From positions 372,001 through 436,000 of the forward strand of contig CALSNJ010000001.1 in assembly GCA_943787745.1 (NCBI GenBank): a DNA stretch of 64,000 nt, written 5' to 3'. The stretch comes from an uncultured Alphaproteobacteria bacterium (GTDB lineage: Bacteria; Pseudomonadota; Alphaproteobacteria; UBA6615). The notes below the pieces were generated by a model that saw only the letters and a list, made by a program, of their open reading frames with translations, ran no database searches and was not told the origin of the DNA. This document shows, one piece after another, positions 29,113 through 37,753 of this stretch; the stretch's first letter is position 1, and each line of letters starts with the position of its first letter. The position numbers and the translations under genes are program-made.

Positions 29113-29997
29113 ATGGGCATGACCAGCGAAACGGCGACCTTTTATGCGGATGGACTGCGTCTGGCGGGAACCTTCACCCCGGCCGCAGGTGGGGGTGAAC
29201 GTCCGGCGATCATCTGTGTGCATGGTTACACCGGTCGCAAGGAAACCTACATGCCGCCATTTGTACGTGACCTGACAGCGGCGGGTTACCACACGCTGGA
29301 TTTCTATCATCGCGGTTTCGGGGACAGCGAAGGTCCTGCGCGCCGGGTCGATCCCGAGGCACAGGTCCGCGATATTCTGGCCGCCCGCATCTGGCTGAGC
29401 GCGCGTGATGATGTGGCATCCGTCGCTGTTATGGGTTTGAGCCATGGCGGTGGGGCTTCTATCAAGGCGACGGCAGTGGACCCGGAGATCTTAGCGCTGG
29501 CGACGGTCGGCGCCCCCGGTCACGGGGAGCGATGGCATCGCTCCAAGCGCACGGAGGCAGAATGGGAAACTCTGCAGGAAGATTTGGCGGGGGACCGGAT
29601 CGCACGCGCGCTGACAGGTGTGGGTCGCACCTTGCCCTATCAGGAAATGTCACCACCGGGGCCTGCCGAGCGGGAGGCGTTCCGGACCATGTACAAGACC
29701 GAGGATGCCTATCCCGAGGGTTACCCGCTCGAAAACGTGGAGCTCGCCTGCGGATTTCGGTCTGAGGATTGGGTGGCACAAATCGCGCCCCGGCCTTTGC
29801 TGCTCATCCATGGCCGTGACGACACCATGGTGCGATATGTGGAGGCCGAGAACCTGATTGCCCGGGCGGGGCAACCCAAATCCTTGCACACCATTCCCGA
29901 CATCAACCACGCCGAAGTTTATGAGCCGCAAAACCCGGCCGTTTACAAAGAGGTGATCGGGCAGCTGCTGGAGTTCTACGGTGCCGCGCTGGGTTAG
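29113..29997 (+). CDS. Alpha/beta hydrolase
   Basis: ICVHGYTGRKETYMPPFVRDL, MGLSHGGGASIKA (nucleophile elbow), PLLLIHGRDDTMV. Confidence 0.88.
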   Translation: MGMTSETATFYADGLRLAGTFTPAAGGGERPAIICVHGYTGRKETYMPPFVRDLTAAGYHTLDFYHRGFGDSEGPARRVDPEAQVRDILAARIWLSARDDVASVAVMGLSHGGGASIKATAVDPEILALATVGAPGHGERWHRSKRTEAEWETLQEDLAGDRIARALTGVGRTLPYQEMSPPGPAEREAFRTMYKTEDAYPEGYPLENVELACGFRSEDWVAQIAPRPLLLIHGRDDTMVRYVEAENLIARAGQPKSLHTIPDINHAEVYEPQNPAVYKEVIGQLLEFYGAALG

Positions 29998-30721
29998 TTT
30001 CTGGATCATTTTTGCAGGCTTGGCGGTTTCGCCTGTTTCGTCGGTTCTGGCCGACGAAACACCTGTCGATGTGGAGCTGGTTCTGGCCGTGGATGTGTCG
30101 GCTTCCATTGATGGAGGGGAGATCAATCTCCAACGCGCGGGATATGTCGCGGCGTTAACTGATCCACGCGCCATCTCGGCGATGCTGTCCGGGCCGCTTG
30201 GTCGGGTTGCGGTGACGTATGTGGAATGGTCTGAAACAGCGCGGGTCACTGTGCCGTGGTCGGTGATCGAAAGCGCGGCGGACGCCCGGCGTTTCGCACT
30301 GGCCGTGCAGGCGTTTCCGATCCCAAAGGGAGGGTTGACGAACATCGTCAATGCGCTCGATTTTTCTGCGCTCTTGTTCGAGGACAATGACATCGAAGGC
30401 ACGCGCCGGGTGATTGATCTGTCGGCGGATGGCCGGGATTCCAAAGGCAATGAACCTGTTGTCGCGGCGGCGCGGGACCGTGCGCTCTCGCGCGGCATCG
30501 TCATCAACGGTCTGGTCATCAACCCGCAGCAGGAGCAAAGCGAGGTCGAGGGCGTCAAATACGATCTGGAGGGCTATTTCCATGAAGTCATCATTGGCGG
30601 GCCCGGTGCATTCACAGTGGTGACCGAAACGCCGGAGGATTTTCCGCGCGCCATCGTCAACAAGTTGGTGCTCGAGGTCTCGTCGGTGGCGCGTCCGACA
30701 CGCCAAACCGCCGCCCGATAA
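29981..30721 (+). CDS. DUF1194 (VWA-like) exported protein
   Basis: Signal peptide; VELVLAVDVSASIDGGEINLQRAGYVAAL; RVIDLSADGRDSKGNEP. Confidence 0.88.
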   Translation: MPRWVSFWIIFAGLAVSPVSSVLADETPVDVELVLAVDVSASIDGGEINLQRAGYVAALTDPRAISAMLSGPLGRVAVTYVEWSETARVTVPWSVIESAADARRFALAVQAFPIPKGGLTNIVNALDFSALLFEDNDIEGTRRVIDLSADGRDSKGNEPVVAAARDRALSRGIVINGLVINPQQEQSEVEGVKYDLEGYFHEVIIGGPGAFTVVTETPEDFPRAIVNKLVLEVSSVARPTRQTAAR

Positions 30722-30766
30722 ATCGGGTTTCCGCCCGGCGGTCAGATGTGATACCCACATCTCACA

Positions 30767-30780
30767 TTTGTCCGGACAAA
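30767..30780. promoter_or_regulatory. 14-bp perfect palindrome TTTGTCCGGACAAA upstream of the 30814 amidohydrolase
   Basis: Perfect dyad, 34 bp before the start codon; core repeated at 39618-39629. Confidence 0.6.
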
Positions 30781-30813
30781 AACCGGACCGGATAATTTTC
30801 AGGGAGAGCCACC

Positions 30814-31698
30814 GTGGCCAACGAAATCAGAGATTGCATCGCGCCGGACCGCAACCCGCGCAAGCCGAACATCACCCTGCCCAAGGGCGCCATCGATACC
30901 CATGTGCATGTGTTCGAGAACCGTTACACTTTGTCACCGGATCGCGGTTACACCCCGCCGGAATCCACGCTGGATGATCTGAAGCATCTGCATTCTCAGC
31001 TCGGTATCGAACGTGTGGTCTTCACCCAGCCGTCCGTTTACGGCACCGACAATTCGGCCATCCTCGACGGCATGAATGCACTCAATGCCGAGACGCCGGG
31101 CCGCGCGCGCGGCGTCTGCGCCATGACCATGGATTTCACCGATGATCAGCTCGCCGAGCTGGATGCCCAGGGCATCTGCGGTGTGCGCCTCAACATCGAC
31201 AACAAGGGCGGTATGCCGCTCGAGCTCGATGCGATCCCTGAGCTGGAAGCCCGCATCAAGCCTTTCAACTGGCACATCGAGTGGCTGTTCCCGGGCAAGG
31301 ATATCGTTTCTCTGATGCCGGTCTTCGAGAAAATGACCACGCCGATGTCGATTGGCCATTTTGCCTATCAGCCGGCCACCGCCGGGATCGAAGCCCCGGG
31401 TTTCCAGGCGCTGCTCAAGCTGATGCGTGATGGCAACACCTGGATCAAGATCTCCGGCGCCAACCGTGTGAGTGCCACCGACCTGCCGCCCTATGATGAT
31501 TGCCAGCCCATGGCCCGCGCGCTGATCGAAGCGAACGCCGATCACGTCATGTGGGGCACCGACTGGCCACATCCCAACAAGTTCGAGGTCAACCCGAACG
31601 ACGCCGACCCGGTTGAGGCCTTTGGCCAGTGGGTCCCCGACGAAGCCATGCGCCAGCGCATCATGGTCGACAACCCGGCGAAGTTTTACGGGTTCTAG
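30814..31698 (+). CDS. Amidohydrolase family protein (2-pyrone-4,6-dicarboxylate lactonase-like)
   Basis: GAIDTHVHVFENRYTLSPDRGYTPPESTLDD, MWGTDWPHPN, PAKFYGF. Confidence 0.92.
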   Translation: MANEIRDCIAPDRNPRKPNITLPKGAIDTHVHVFENRYTLSPDRGYTPPESTLDDLKHLHSQLGIERVVFTQPSVYGTDNSAILDGMNALNAETPGRARGVCAMTMDFTDDQLAELDAQGICGVRLNIDNKGGMPLELDAIPELEARIKPFNWHIEWLFPGKDIVSLMPVFEKMTTPMSIGHFAYQPATAGIEAPGFQALLKLMRDGNTWIKISGANRVSATDLPPYDDCQPMARALIEANADHVMWGTDWPHPNKFEVNPNDADPVEAFGQWVPDEAMRQRIMVDNPAKFYGF

Positions 31699-31720
31699 GT
31701 GTTTAGAATTCCGAAATTGA

Positions 31721-31752
31721 AAGGGCTGGTCCAGCTGGGCCAGCCCTTTTTC
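31721..31752 (+). terminator. Rho-independent terminator after the amidohydrolase
   Basis: AAGGGCTGG / CCAGCCCTT stem followed by a T-tract. Confidence 0.88.
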
Positions 31753-31872
31753 GTGTTTGGTTGCTGAGTGCAGTCTCTTTCTTCCCGTTCCTTGCTTCAT
31801 CTCCTAGACTGCCCGTCATGACTCCGGGGCCAAAACACCGGGGACGGTTAGGCAGGATGAGGAGATACGCCC

Positions 31873-34197
31873 GTGAACGAGCTTTCCGGACGCTTTGGCA
31901 GTGACGAAGATTCCCTGCGCAGCGAGGACGCGCCGCTTCTGACGGGGGCGGGGCGGTTTGTCGATGACATCAATCTTGCGGGTCAGGCTTATGGCGCGTT
32001 TGTGCGTGCGCCGGTCGGGCATGGGAAATTGCGCGGTGTCGATGGGGCGGCCGCACTGGCGATGCCCGGTGTGCTCGCTGTGCTCACCGGCGCAGACCTG
32101 AAAGCCGCTGGGCTGGGAGACATCCCGCCGGCGATCACCTTTCCCGGCAAGGATGGCATGGCGATGGCTGCCGCGCCCAAGCCGGTTCTGGCCTATGAAA
32201 AAATCCGACATGCCGGTGAGGCCGTGGCGCTTGTGGTGGCCGAAAGTGCTGCCCAGGCTGCTGATGCCGCCGAAGCCGTGGTGCTGGATATTGAGATACT
32301 TCCCGCCGTGCCCGCCGTGGCCGGAGCGCTGGCCGCGAACGCACCGCAGGTCTGGGATTCGGCGCCGGGCAATGTCGCCTTCGAATGGGTTGATGGCGAT
32401 GAAGACGCGGTGCATGCCGCATTTGAGAGCGCGACACATATTTCGAAGGTCTCCCTGTTCGACAACCGGCTGGCGCCGGTTTCCATGGAACCGCGTGGCG
32501 GGATCGGGGAATGGGATGATGCTCTCGGGCGCTACACCCTGACGGCGGCCACGCAGGGCGTGTCGCTGGTCAGCAAAACCTTCGCGGCCCATGTCTTCGA
32601 GACCGAACCGGAGAATGTGCGGGTGCTGACCCATGATGTGGGTGGCGGCTTCGGCATGAAGGCCCATCCCTATCCCGAATATGCCGCCGTGATGTTTGCT
32701 GCGCGTCAGGTCGGGCGTCCGGTCAAATGGTGCAACTCCCGACTGGAAAGTTTTCTGGCGGACACCGCCGGGCGCGACACGCTGATTGACGCCGAGATGG
32801 CCTTTGATGGGGGCGGCAAGGTGCTTGGCTTGCGGGTGAAGAACCGCGTCGGCATGGGGGCCTATCTGACGACTTTCTCTGCCGTATTTTCGACCAACAA
32901 CACCAAAAATTGCCTCGCCAGCGTTTACACAATTCCGGCGATCCACATCGATGTGACCATGGCGCTGACCAATGCTGCACCGCTCGGGCCGTATCGCGGG
33001 GCAGGGCGACCCGAGGCCATCATTGCCGTTGAGCAATTGCTCGACAGGGGCGCGAAGGAGCTGGGGCTCGACCGGGTAGAGATACGTCGTCGCAACATGA
33101 TTGCGCCGGACGCGATGCCGTATCAGACGCCCAACGGGCCGATCTATGACTCCGGCGATTTCGCCGGGGCGATGGACAAGGCGCTGCAGCTTGGCGACTG
33201 GAACGGTTTTGCGGCGCGACGTGCGGCCAGTGAGGCCGAGGGGAAACGCCGTGGCATCGGGTTGGCCTGTTTTCTGGAGGTTGCCGGCGGCATCCTCGAC
33301 GAGACCGTCGATCTTCGGTTCGAGGGGGATGGCGCGGCAACGATCCGCACCGGCGTGCAGGCCATGGGACAGAGTCACCTGACCACCTATACGCGGCTGG
33401 TCGGCGAACGGCTGGGTATCCCGGCTTCGAAGGTGCGCCTTGTTGAAGGCGACAGCCTTGAGGTGCCTGCGGGCACGCCGTCGGTCGCCTCGCGCTCGAT
33501 GATGATGGCTGGCAGCGCCATGGCCATGAGCTGCGACACGGCAATCGACAAGGGACGGGCGCTGGCCGGTCATGTGCTCGAGGCCTCTGCCGCTGATGTG
33601 GAGTTCACCGACGGTGTGTTCCGCATCAAGGGGACCGACCGTGAGATCGGAATCCTCGATCTGGCCGACCGAATCGCCGGGATGGAGTTGCCCGACGATC
33701 TGGCCGGGGGACTGGTCGCGGTGGAGAAATTTGTCTCACCGCAGATGACCTTCCCGAACGGTTGTCATATCTGCGAGGTGGAGATCGACCCCGAGACCGG
33801 GAAGGTTGACGTGGTTGGCTACACCGCCGTCGACGATGTGGGGAATGTGGTCAATGAAATGGTGGTTGAGGGTCAGGTGCATGGCGGGATCGCCCAGGGG
33901 CTGGGCCAGGTGCTCGGTGAGTGGGTCGTCTATGACACGGACGGGCAGCTGCTGACGGGGTCCTTCATGGATTATCTGATGCCGCGCGCCGATGATTTTC
34001 CGACGTTCCGCGTCGGTCATCATTCTGTGCCCGCCACAACCAATCCGCTCGGCGTGAAGGGCGCGGGGGAATCCGGTGTTGCCGGGTCACTGCCGTCGGG
34101 TATGGCAGCGATCCTTGATGCGCTCGACAGTGCCGGGGCCGGACCCATTGACCTGCCGATGACACCCGAGCGCATCTGGACCGCGTTCAACAAATAG
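31873..34197 (+). CDS. Xanthine dehydrogenase/CO dehydrogenase family molybdopterin-binding (large) subunit
   Basis: GRFGSDEDSLRSEDAPLLTGAGRFVDDI, HDVGGGFGMKAHPYPEY, PYRGAGRPE, KGAGESGVAGSLP; GTG start. Confidence 0.94.
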   Translation: MNELSGRFGSDEDSLRSEDAPLLTGAGRFVDDINLAGQAYGAFVRAPVGHGKLRGVDGAAALAMPGVLAVLTGADLKAAGLGDIPPAITFPGKDGMAMAAAPKPVLAYEKIRHAGEAVALVVAESAAQAADAAEAVVLDIEILPAVPAVAGALAANAPQVWDSAPGNVAFEWVDGDEDAVHAAFESATHISKVSLFDNRLAPVSMEPRGGIGEWDDALGRYTLTAATQGVSLVSKTFAAHVFETEPENVRVLTHDVGGGFGMKAHPYPEYAAVMFAARQVGRPVKWCNSRLESFLADTAGRDTLIDAEMAFDGGGKVLGLRVKNRVGMGAYLTTFSAVFSTNNTKNCLASVYTIPAIHIDVTMALTNAAPLGPYRGAGRPEAIIAVEQLLDRGAKELGLDRVEIRRRNMIAPDAMPYQTPNGPIYDSGDFAGAMDKALQLGDWNGFAARRAASEAEGKRRGIGLACFLEVAGGILDETVDLRFEGDGAATIRTGVQAMGQSHLTTYTRLVGERLGIPASKVRLVEGDSLEVPAGTPSVASRSMMMAGSAMAMSCDTAIDKGRALAGHVLEASAADVEFTDGVFRIKGTDREIGILDLADRIAGMELPDDLAGGLVAVEKFVSPQMTFPNGCHICEVEIDPETGKVDVVGYTAVDDVGNVVNEMVVEGQVHGGIAQGLGQVLGEWVVYDTDGQLLTGSFMDYLMPRADDFPTFRVGHHSVPATTNPLGVKGAGESGVAGSLPSGMAAILDALDSAGAGPIDLPMTPERIWTAFNK

Positions 34198-34206
34198 GAG
34201 GCGCTC

Positions 34207-34917
34207 ATGCCACGCACCGAAGATATGCAGATCACCCTTCGTGATGGATCGAAGATGGGTGCGCATGTTGCTTATCCGGACAAGGAACCGGTGGGCGCGA
34301 TCATCGCCATCATGGAAATCTGGGGCGTCAACGACACCATGCGGGCTCATGCGCAGGAGTTTGCCGAAGCCGGCTGGATTACGCTGGTGCCGGATTTGTT
34401 CTGGCGCATGGAACCGGGGGTCGAGCTTTCGGATGCCGATCCGGCCGATTGGGACAAGGCGATCGATCTCTACTACGACTTTGACTACGACCTTGGTGTG
34501 GAAGACATGGAGGATACAGCGGCCTTCCTGCGCACCATTCCCGGGGGCAATGGCAAGGTTGGGACGGTCGGATATTGTCTGGGTGGCAAGATGGGGTATC
34601 TGATGTGCTGCCGGGGCTCGGATATCGATTGTGCGGTTGCCTATTATGGCACCTATATCGAGCACGCGATTGGGGAAGCGCCGAACCTCGCCAAACCGTT
34701 CCAGCTGCATCAGGCATTGGCAGACAAATGGGTGCCACCGGTGGTGTGTTCGTTCATTGAGCGCCGATTGTCAGCCAATCCCTTGGTCGAGATTCACAAG
34801 TATCCGGGTGCCGACCATGCCTTTGCGCGGCATGGCGGGACGACCTACAGCGCGCCGGAAGCCGAGCGTGCGCTCGGGCTATCTGTGGAATTTTTTGCGC
34901 GTCACCTGAACGATTGA
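34207..34917 (+). CDS. Dienelactone hydrolase family protein
   Basis: VGAIIAIMEIWGVNDTMRAHAQEFAEAGWITLVPDLFWR, VGYCLGGKMGYL, YPGADHAFAR. Confidence 0.93.
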   Translation: MPRTEDMQITLRDGSKMGAHVAYPDKEPVGAIIAIMEIWGVNDTMRAHAQEFAEAGWITLVPDLFWRMEPGVELSDADPADWDKAIDLYYDFDYDLGVEDMEDTAAFLRTIPGGNGKVGTVGYCLGGKMGYLMCCRGSDIDCAVAYYGTYIEHAIGEAPNLAKPFQLHQALADKWVPPVVCSFIERRLSANPLVEIHKYPGADHAFARHGGTTYSAPEAERALGLSVEFFARHLND

Positions 34918-34929
34918 GTACCGTCCGCT

Positions 34930-35484
34930 TTACTGCGAAGCGTTGGCAGCCTGCATCGCGTTAAACCCGGCGGTGAATCCCTGTAATGAGACCGGTAGAT
35001 CCACCGGCTTATCGGGTGTAGCCACGGGAACGATCGTCACCGTGGCCTGAATGCCCGATTTTAGCTGAATCAGTTCATCCTCGGTAAAACCGATCCGCGC
35101 GACGCAGCCGGCATCAGTGCACCATGAAAAGGGATACCGTTTTCCCGCAGCACCATCGATATTCATGGCCATTTGCGCCGTTAGAAGTGTCTCCAGCGGC
35201 GTGACGATGACGGCACCTGCAGCGGCGGCCTGGCCCGGCGCCAGAGCAAAAAGATTGATCTCGGCGATCGGATTTCCGTCCGCCTGGTTCAGTCGTTGAT
35301 ACATCTGACAACGCTCACGGCCGTCCGGGAGGCGCAGGCAGCGAATCTCCCATGCGCCGTGTGACTCCTTGACGAAGGTGGCATCAGCTGGCGCGCCCGC
35401 AGTCTGGGCGATCGCAGGCGCAGCGAAAAGCGCAAGCGCAGCAAGGGCGGAGAGGAGGGTGTGGTTCAGGCGTTTTATAATCAT
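34930..35484 (-). CDS. Invasion-associated locus B (IalB) family protein
   Basis: Signal peptide ending AIAQ; WEIRCLRLPDGRERCQMYQRL, YPFSWCTDAGCVARIGFTEDEL. Confidence 0.88.
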   Translation of the reverse strand: MIIKRLNHTLLSALAALALFAAPAIAQTAGAPADATFVKESHGAWEIRCLRLPDGRERCQMYQRLNQADGNPIAEINLFALAPGQAAAAGAVIVTPLETLLTAQMAMNIDGAAGKRYPFSWCTDAGCVARIGFTEDELIQLKSGIQATVTIVPVATPDKPVDLPVSLQGFTAGFNAMQAANASQ

Positions 35485-35639
35485 GGGACGTATCATAATC
35501 CTTGGCTGCGAGCCGGTAAATGCTGGCTCTTACAGCGAGGCTTGATTCGCAAACAGCTGAAAAAGTCTGCTATAAGACCTGATAAGTGCGCAAATGATGC
35601 ATATTGCGCCGCAAATTCAAGAAAAAGGGGAGCTTTGAC

Positions 35640-36467
35640 ATGTCTGAGGTTCAGAAACCTGTCTACAACAATTCGCGATTCCGCGTTGTTGACTACAATT
35701 TCGATACCTTTGTCGGCCCGGCCGCAGGGGAGAAATACATCGATGCCACTTTCACGGATCTGGAAAGCGGCGACGAGGTCAAGATTTCCGATTTTGATGG
35801 CAAGTGGCTGGTGATCGAGACCGGGTCGTCGACCTGCTCGATGTATACCAAGAACATCGTCACCTATAAGGACATTGTTTCCGAATTCCCCGATGTGGAA
35901 TTCGTCATGGTCTATGTGCGCGAGGCCCATCCGGGTGAGCGCATGGGGCCGCATCAGACGATGGAAGACAAGATCAAGTCTGCCAAGCTGGTCGCGCCGC
36001 GTTACAAGGAGTTCCGGCGTGTCCTGGTTGATGACCTTGAAGGCACATTCCACCGGGCCTATGGCGCGATGCCGAATGTGGTCTACATCATCCGCCCCGA
36101 CGGGACGATCCACTACCGTTGCAACTGGGCCGCACCGCATCTGATTCAGGCCGCGCTTCAGGACCGTGAAAATTACCACAAGGTCGAAAATGCACCGACC
36201 GCTGAACTGCGTGCGACACGTTCCATGCCGCACATGATGCGGACCATGTGGACCGGGGGTTTTGTTGCGCTCTACGATTTCTTCAAGAACGCACCGCTGA
36301 CCGTGTCCAAGCATGTTCAGATTGACCGCTACTACGCAAAGCACGGCCGGTTCCGGAACCAGCCGCTGTCTCAGGAAGAGATTCAGGCGCGGATCGATGC
36401 CGGGGAAGTGGATGCGGAAAAGGCACCGGCACCCGATCAGGGCGCATCCAAGCAGGCCGCCGAATAG
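35640..36467 (+). CDS. Iodothyronine deiodinase-like/redoxin (thioredoxin-fold) protein
   Basis: LVIETGSSTCSMYTKN...VEFVMVYVREAHPGERMGPHQTMEDKI resembles the deiodinase GSCT(U/C)PPF...YIxEAHP signature. Confidence 0.8.
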   Translation: MSEVQKPVYNNSRFRVVDYNFDTFVGPAAGEKYIDATFTDLESGDEVKISDFDGKWLVIETGSSTCSMYTKNIVTYKDIVSEFPDVEFVMVYVREAHPGERMGPHQTMEDKIKSAKLVAPRYKEFRRVLVDDLEGTFHRAYGAMPNVVYIIRPDGTIHYRCNWAAPHLIQAALQDRENYHKVENAPTAELRATRSMPHMMRTMWTGGFVALYDFFKNAPLTVSKHVQIDRYYAKHGRFRNQPLSQEEIQARIDAGEVDAEKAPAPDQGASKQAAE

Positions 36468-36502
36468 GCCGGCACCTGCGCTTCAGTTTGATTTGATGGC
36501 AT

Positions 36503-36539
36503 CGGCCGTCCGCGTCATGCGGGCGGCCGGTGTTTTTTT
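36503..36539 (+). terminator. Rho-independent terminator
   Basis: CGGCCGTCCGC / GCGGGCGGCCG stem (one G-U pair) followed by TTTTTTT. Confidence 0.88.
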
Positions 36540-36551
36540 GGTGAGTACCGC

Positions 36552-37700
36552 ATGACTGAAAACCCGTTCCGCATCGCCGCACCCTTTGCCGTTTTTTATG
36601 GTGCGGTGTTCTTCATGTTCGGAATCATGCTGCCTTTCTGGCCGGTCTGGCTGGAAAGTCGCGGGCTGGGTCCCTCCGAGATTGGGATTGTCCTCGCGCT
36701 GGGCGCGTGGATGCGCGTGGTGACCGACCCGTTGATTACGCGCGGAGTGGATCGCTCAGGTCGGGGCAAGCAGGCCATTGTTGTGTTTGCGACCTTTGGC
36801 GTGTTGGCTTTTGCCGGGTTTTTCGTAGCGGATTCGTTTTGGCCGATTGTTCTTGTCACGCTTGTTTACGCGCCGATCTTTCACGTGTTGGTCCCGTTGG
36901 GTGAGGCCCAGACCATGGCGGCTGTGCTGCGGTACAAGCTCGACTATGGGCGCATCCGGCTATGGGGGTCGGCGACGTTCATTGTCGGCGCGCTCGGGGC
37001 GGGTTGGCTGCTGAGCGATCAGGAAATTGGCGTTCTCGTGCCCGCCGGGTTTGCGATCCTGCTACTTGTCCTGCTCTCCACCTTTTTTCTGCGAGAACAG
37101 AATGTCGCGTCGCGCGACGTTCAGCCGGGGCGGTTTCTTGATCTGTTGCGTGACCGAGCGTTTCTCGCTTTCGCCATTGCGGCCAGCGCGGTTCAGGCCA
37201 GTCATGCGGTGCTCTATGGCTTCTCTGCGATCCACTGGGGAGCGGCCGGATTGTCGGAGACCCTGATCGGGTTTCTCTGGGCCGGCAGTGTGGTGGCGGA
37301 AATCTTGTTGTTCTCGGTGAGCGGTGCTGTCGTCCGGAAATGTGGCCCTTTCGGACTGCTCGCGATTGGCGCGGGCGCGGGTTTCGTACGCTGGATTATT
37401 CTTGCGGAGACCACCGCGCTTCCCGGGCTGATCGTGGCCCAAGCGCTCCATGCGGCGAGCTTCGGCGCGACCTATCTGGCCACGATGCACTTCATCGCAG
37501 CCCGTGCCCCTGACGGCCTCAAGGCTTCGGCCCAGGGCGCTTACGCCTCTGTATCGGGTGTCATGATGGGCGTCATGATGTTGTCCGCGGGCAGCCTCTA
37601 TGCAGCCCTCAACGCCAACGCATTCTATGCGATGGCCGCAGTCTGCGCTGTGGCAGGTATCGTCGGGGTGTTGGCCAAACACGCCGCGGCGCGGGGCTAG
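36552..37700 (+). CDS. MFS transporter (HcaT/phenylpropionate permease-like)
   Basis: FAVFYGAVFFMFGIMLPFWPVWLESRGLGPSEIGIVLALGAWMRVVTDP. Confidence 0.9.
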   Translation: MTENPFRIAAPFAVFYGAVFFMFGIMLPFWPVWLESRGLGPSEIGIVLALGAWMRVVTDPLITRGVDRSGRGKQAIVVFATFGVLAFAGFFVADSFWPIVLVTLVYAPIFHVLVPLGEAQTMAAVLRYKLDYGRIRLWGSATFIVGALGAGWLLSDQEIGVLVPAGFAILLLVLLSTFFLREQNVASRDVQPGRFLDLLRDRAFLAFAIAASAVQASHAVLYGFSAIHWGAAGLSETLIGFLWAGSVVAEILLFSVSGAVVRKCGPFGLLAIGAGAGFVRWIILAETTALPGLIVAQALHAASFGATYLATMHFIAARAPDGLKASAQGAYASVSGVMMGVMMLSAGSLYAALNANAFYAMAAVCAVAGIVGVLAKHAAARG

Positions 37701-37723
37701 CGCCTGGACCTCGATCCAGGCGC
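37700..37723. repeat. Inverted repeat GCGCCTGGA-cctcga-TCCAGGCGC between convergent genes
   Basis: Perfect 9-bp arms between the 36552 and 37754 genes; no clear U-tract. Confidence 0.65.
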
Positions 37724-37753
37724 CGCCGCGTCGGGCTTCCTCGTGTGTTTCGC

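Noticed and set aside
31816-33573. 585 aa minus-strand ORF
   Set aside because: Shadow ORF fully antisense to the molybdenum hydroxylase; composition (His/Arg/Gly-rich) and lack of motifs indicate a high-GC artefact.
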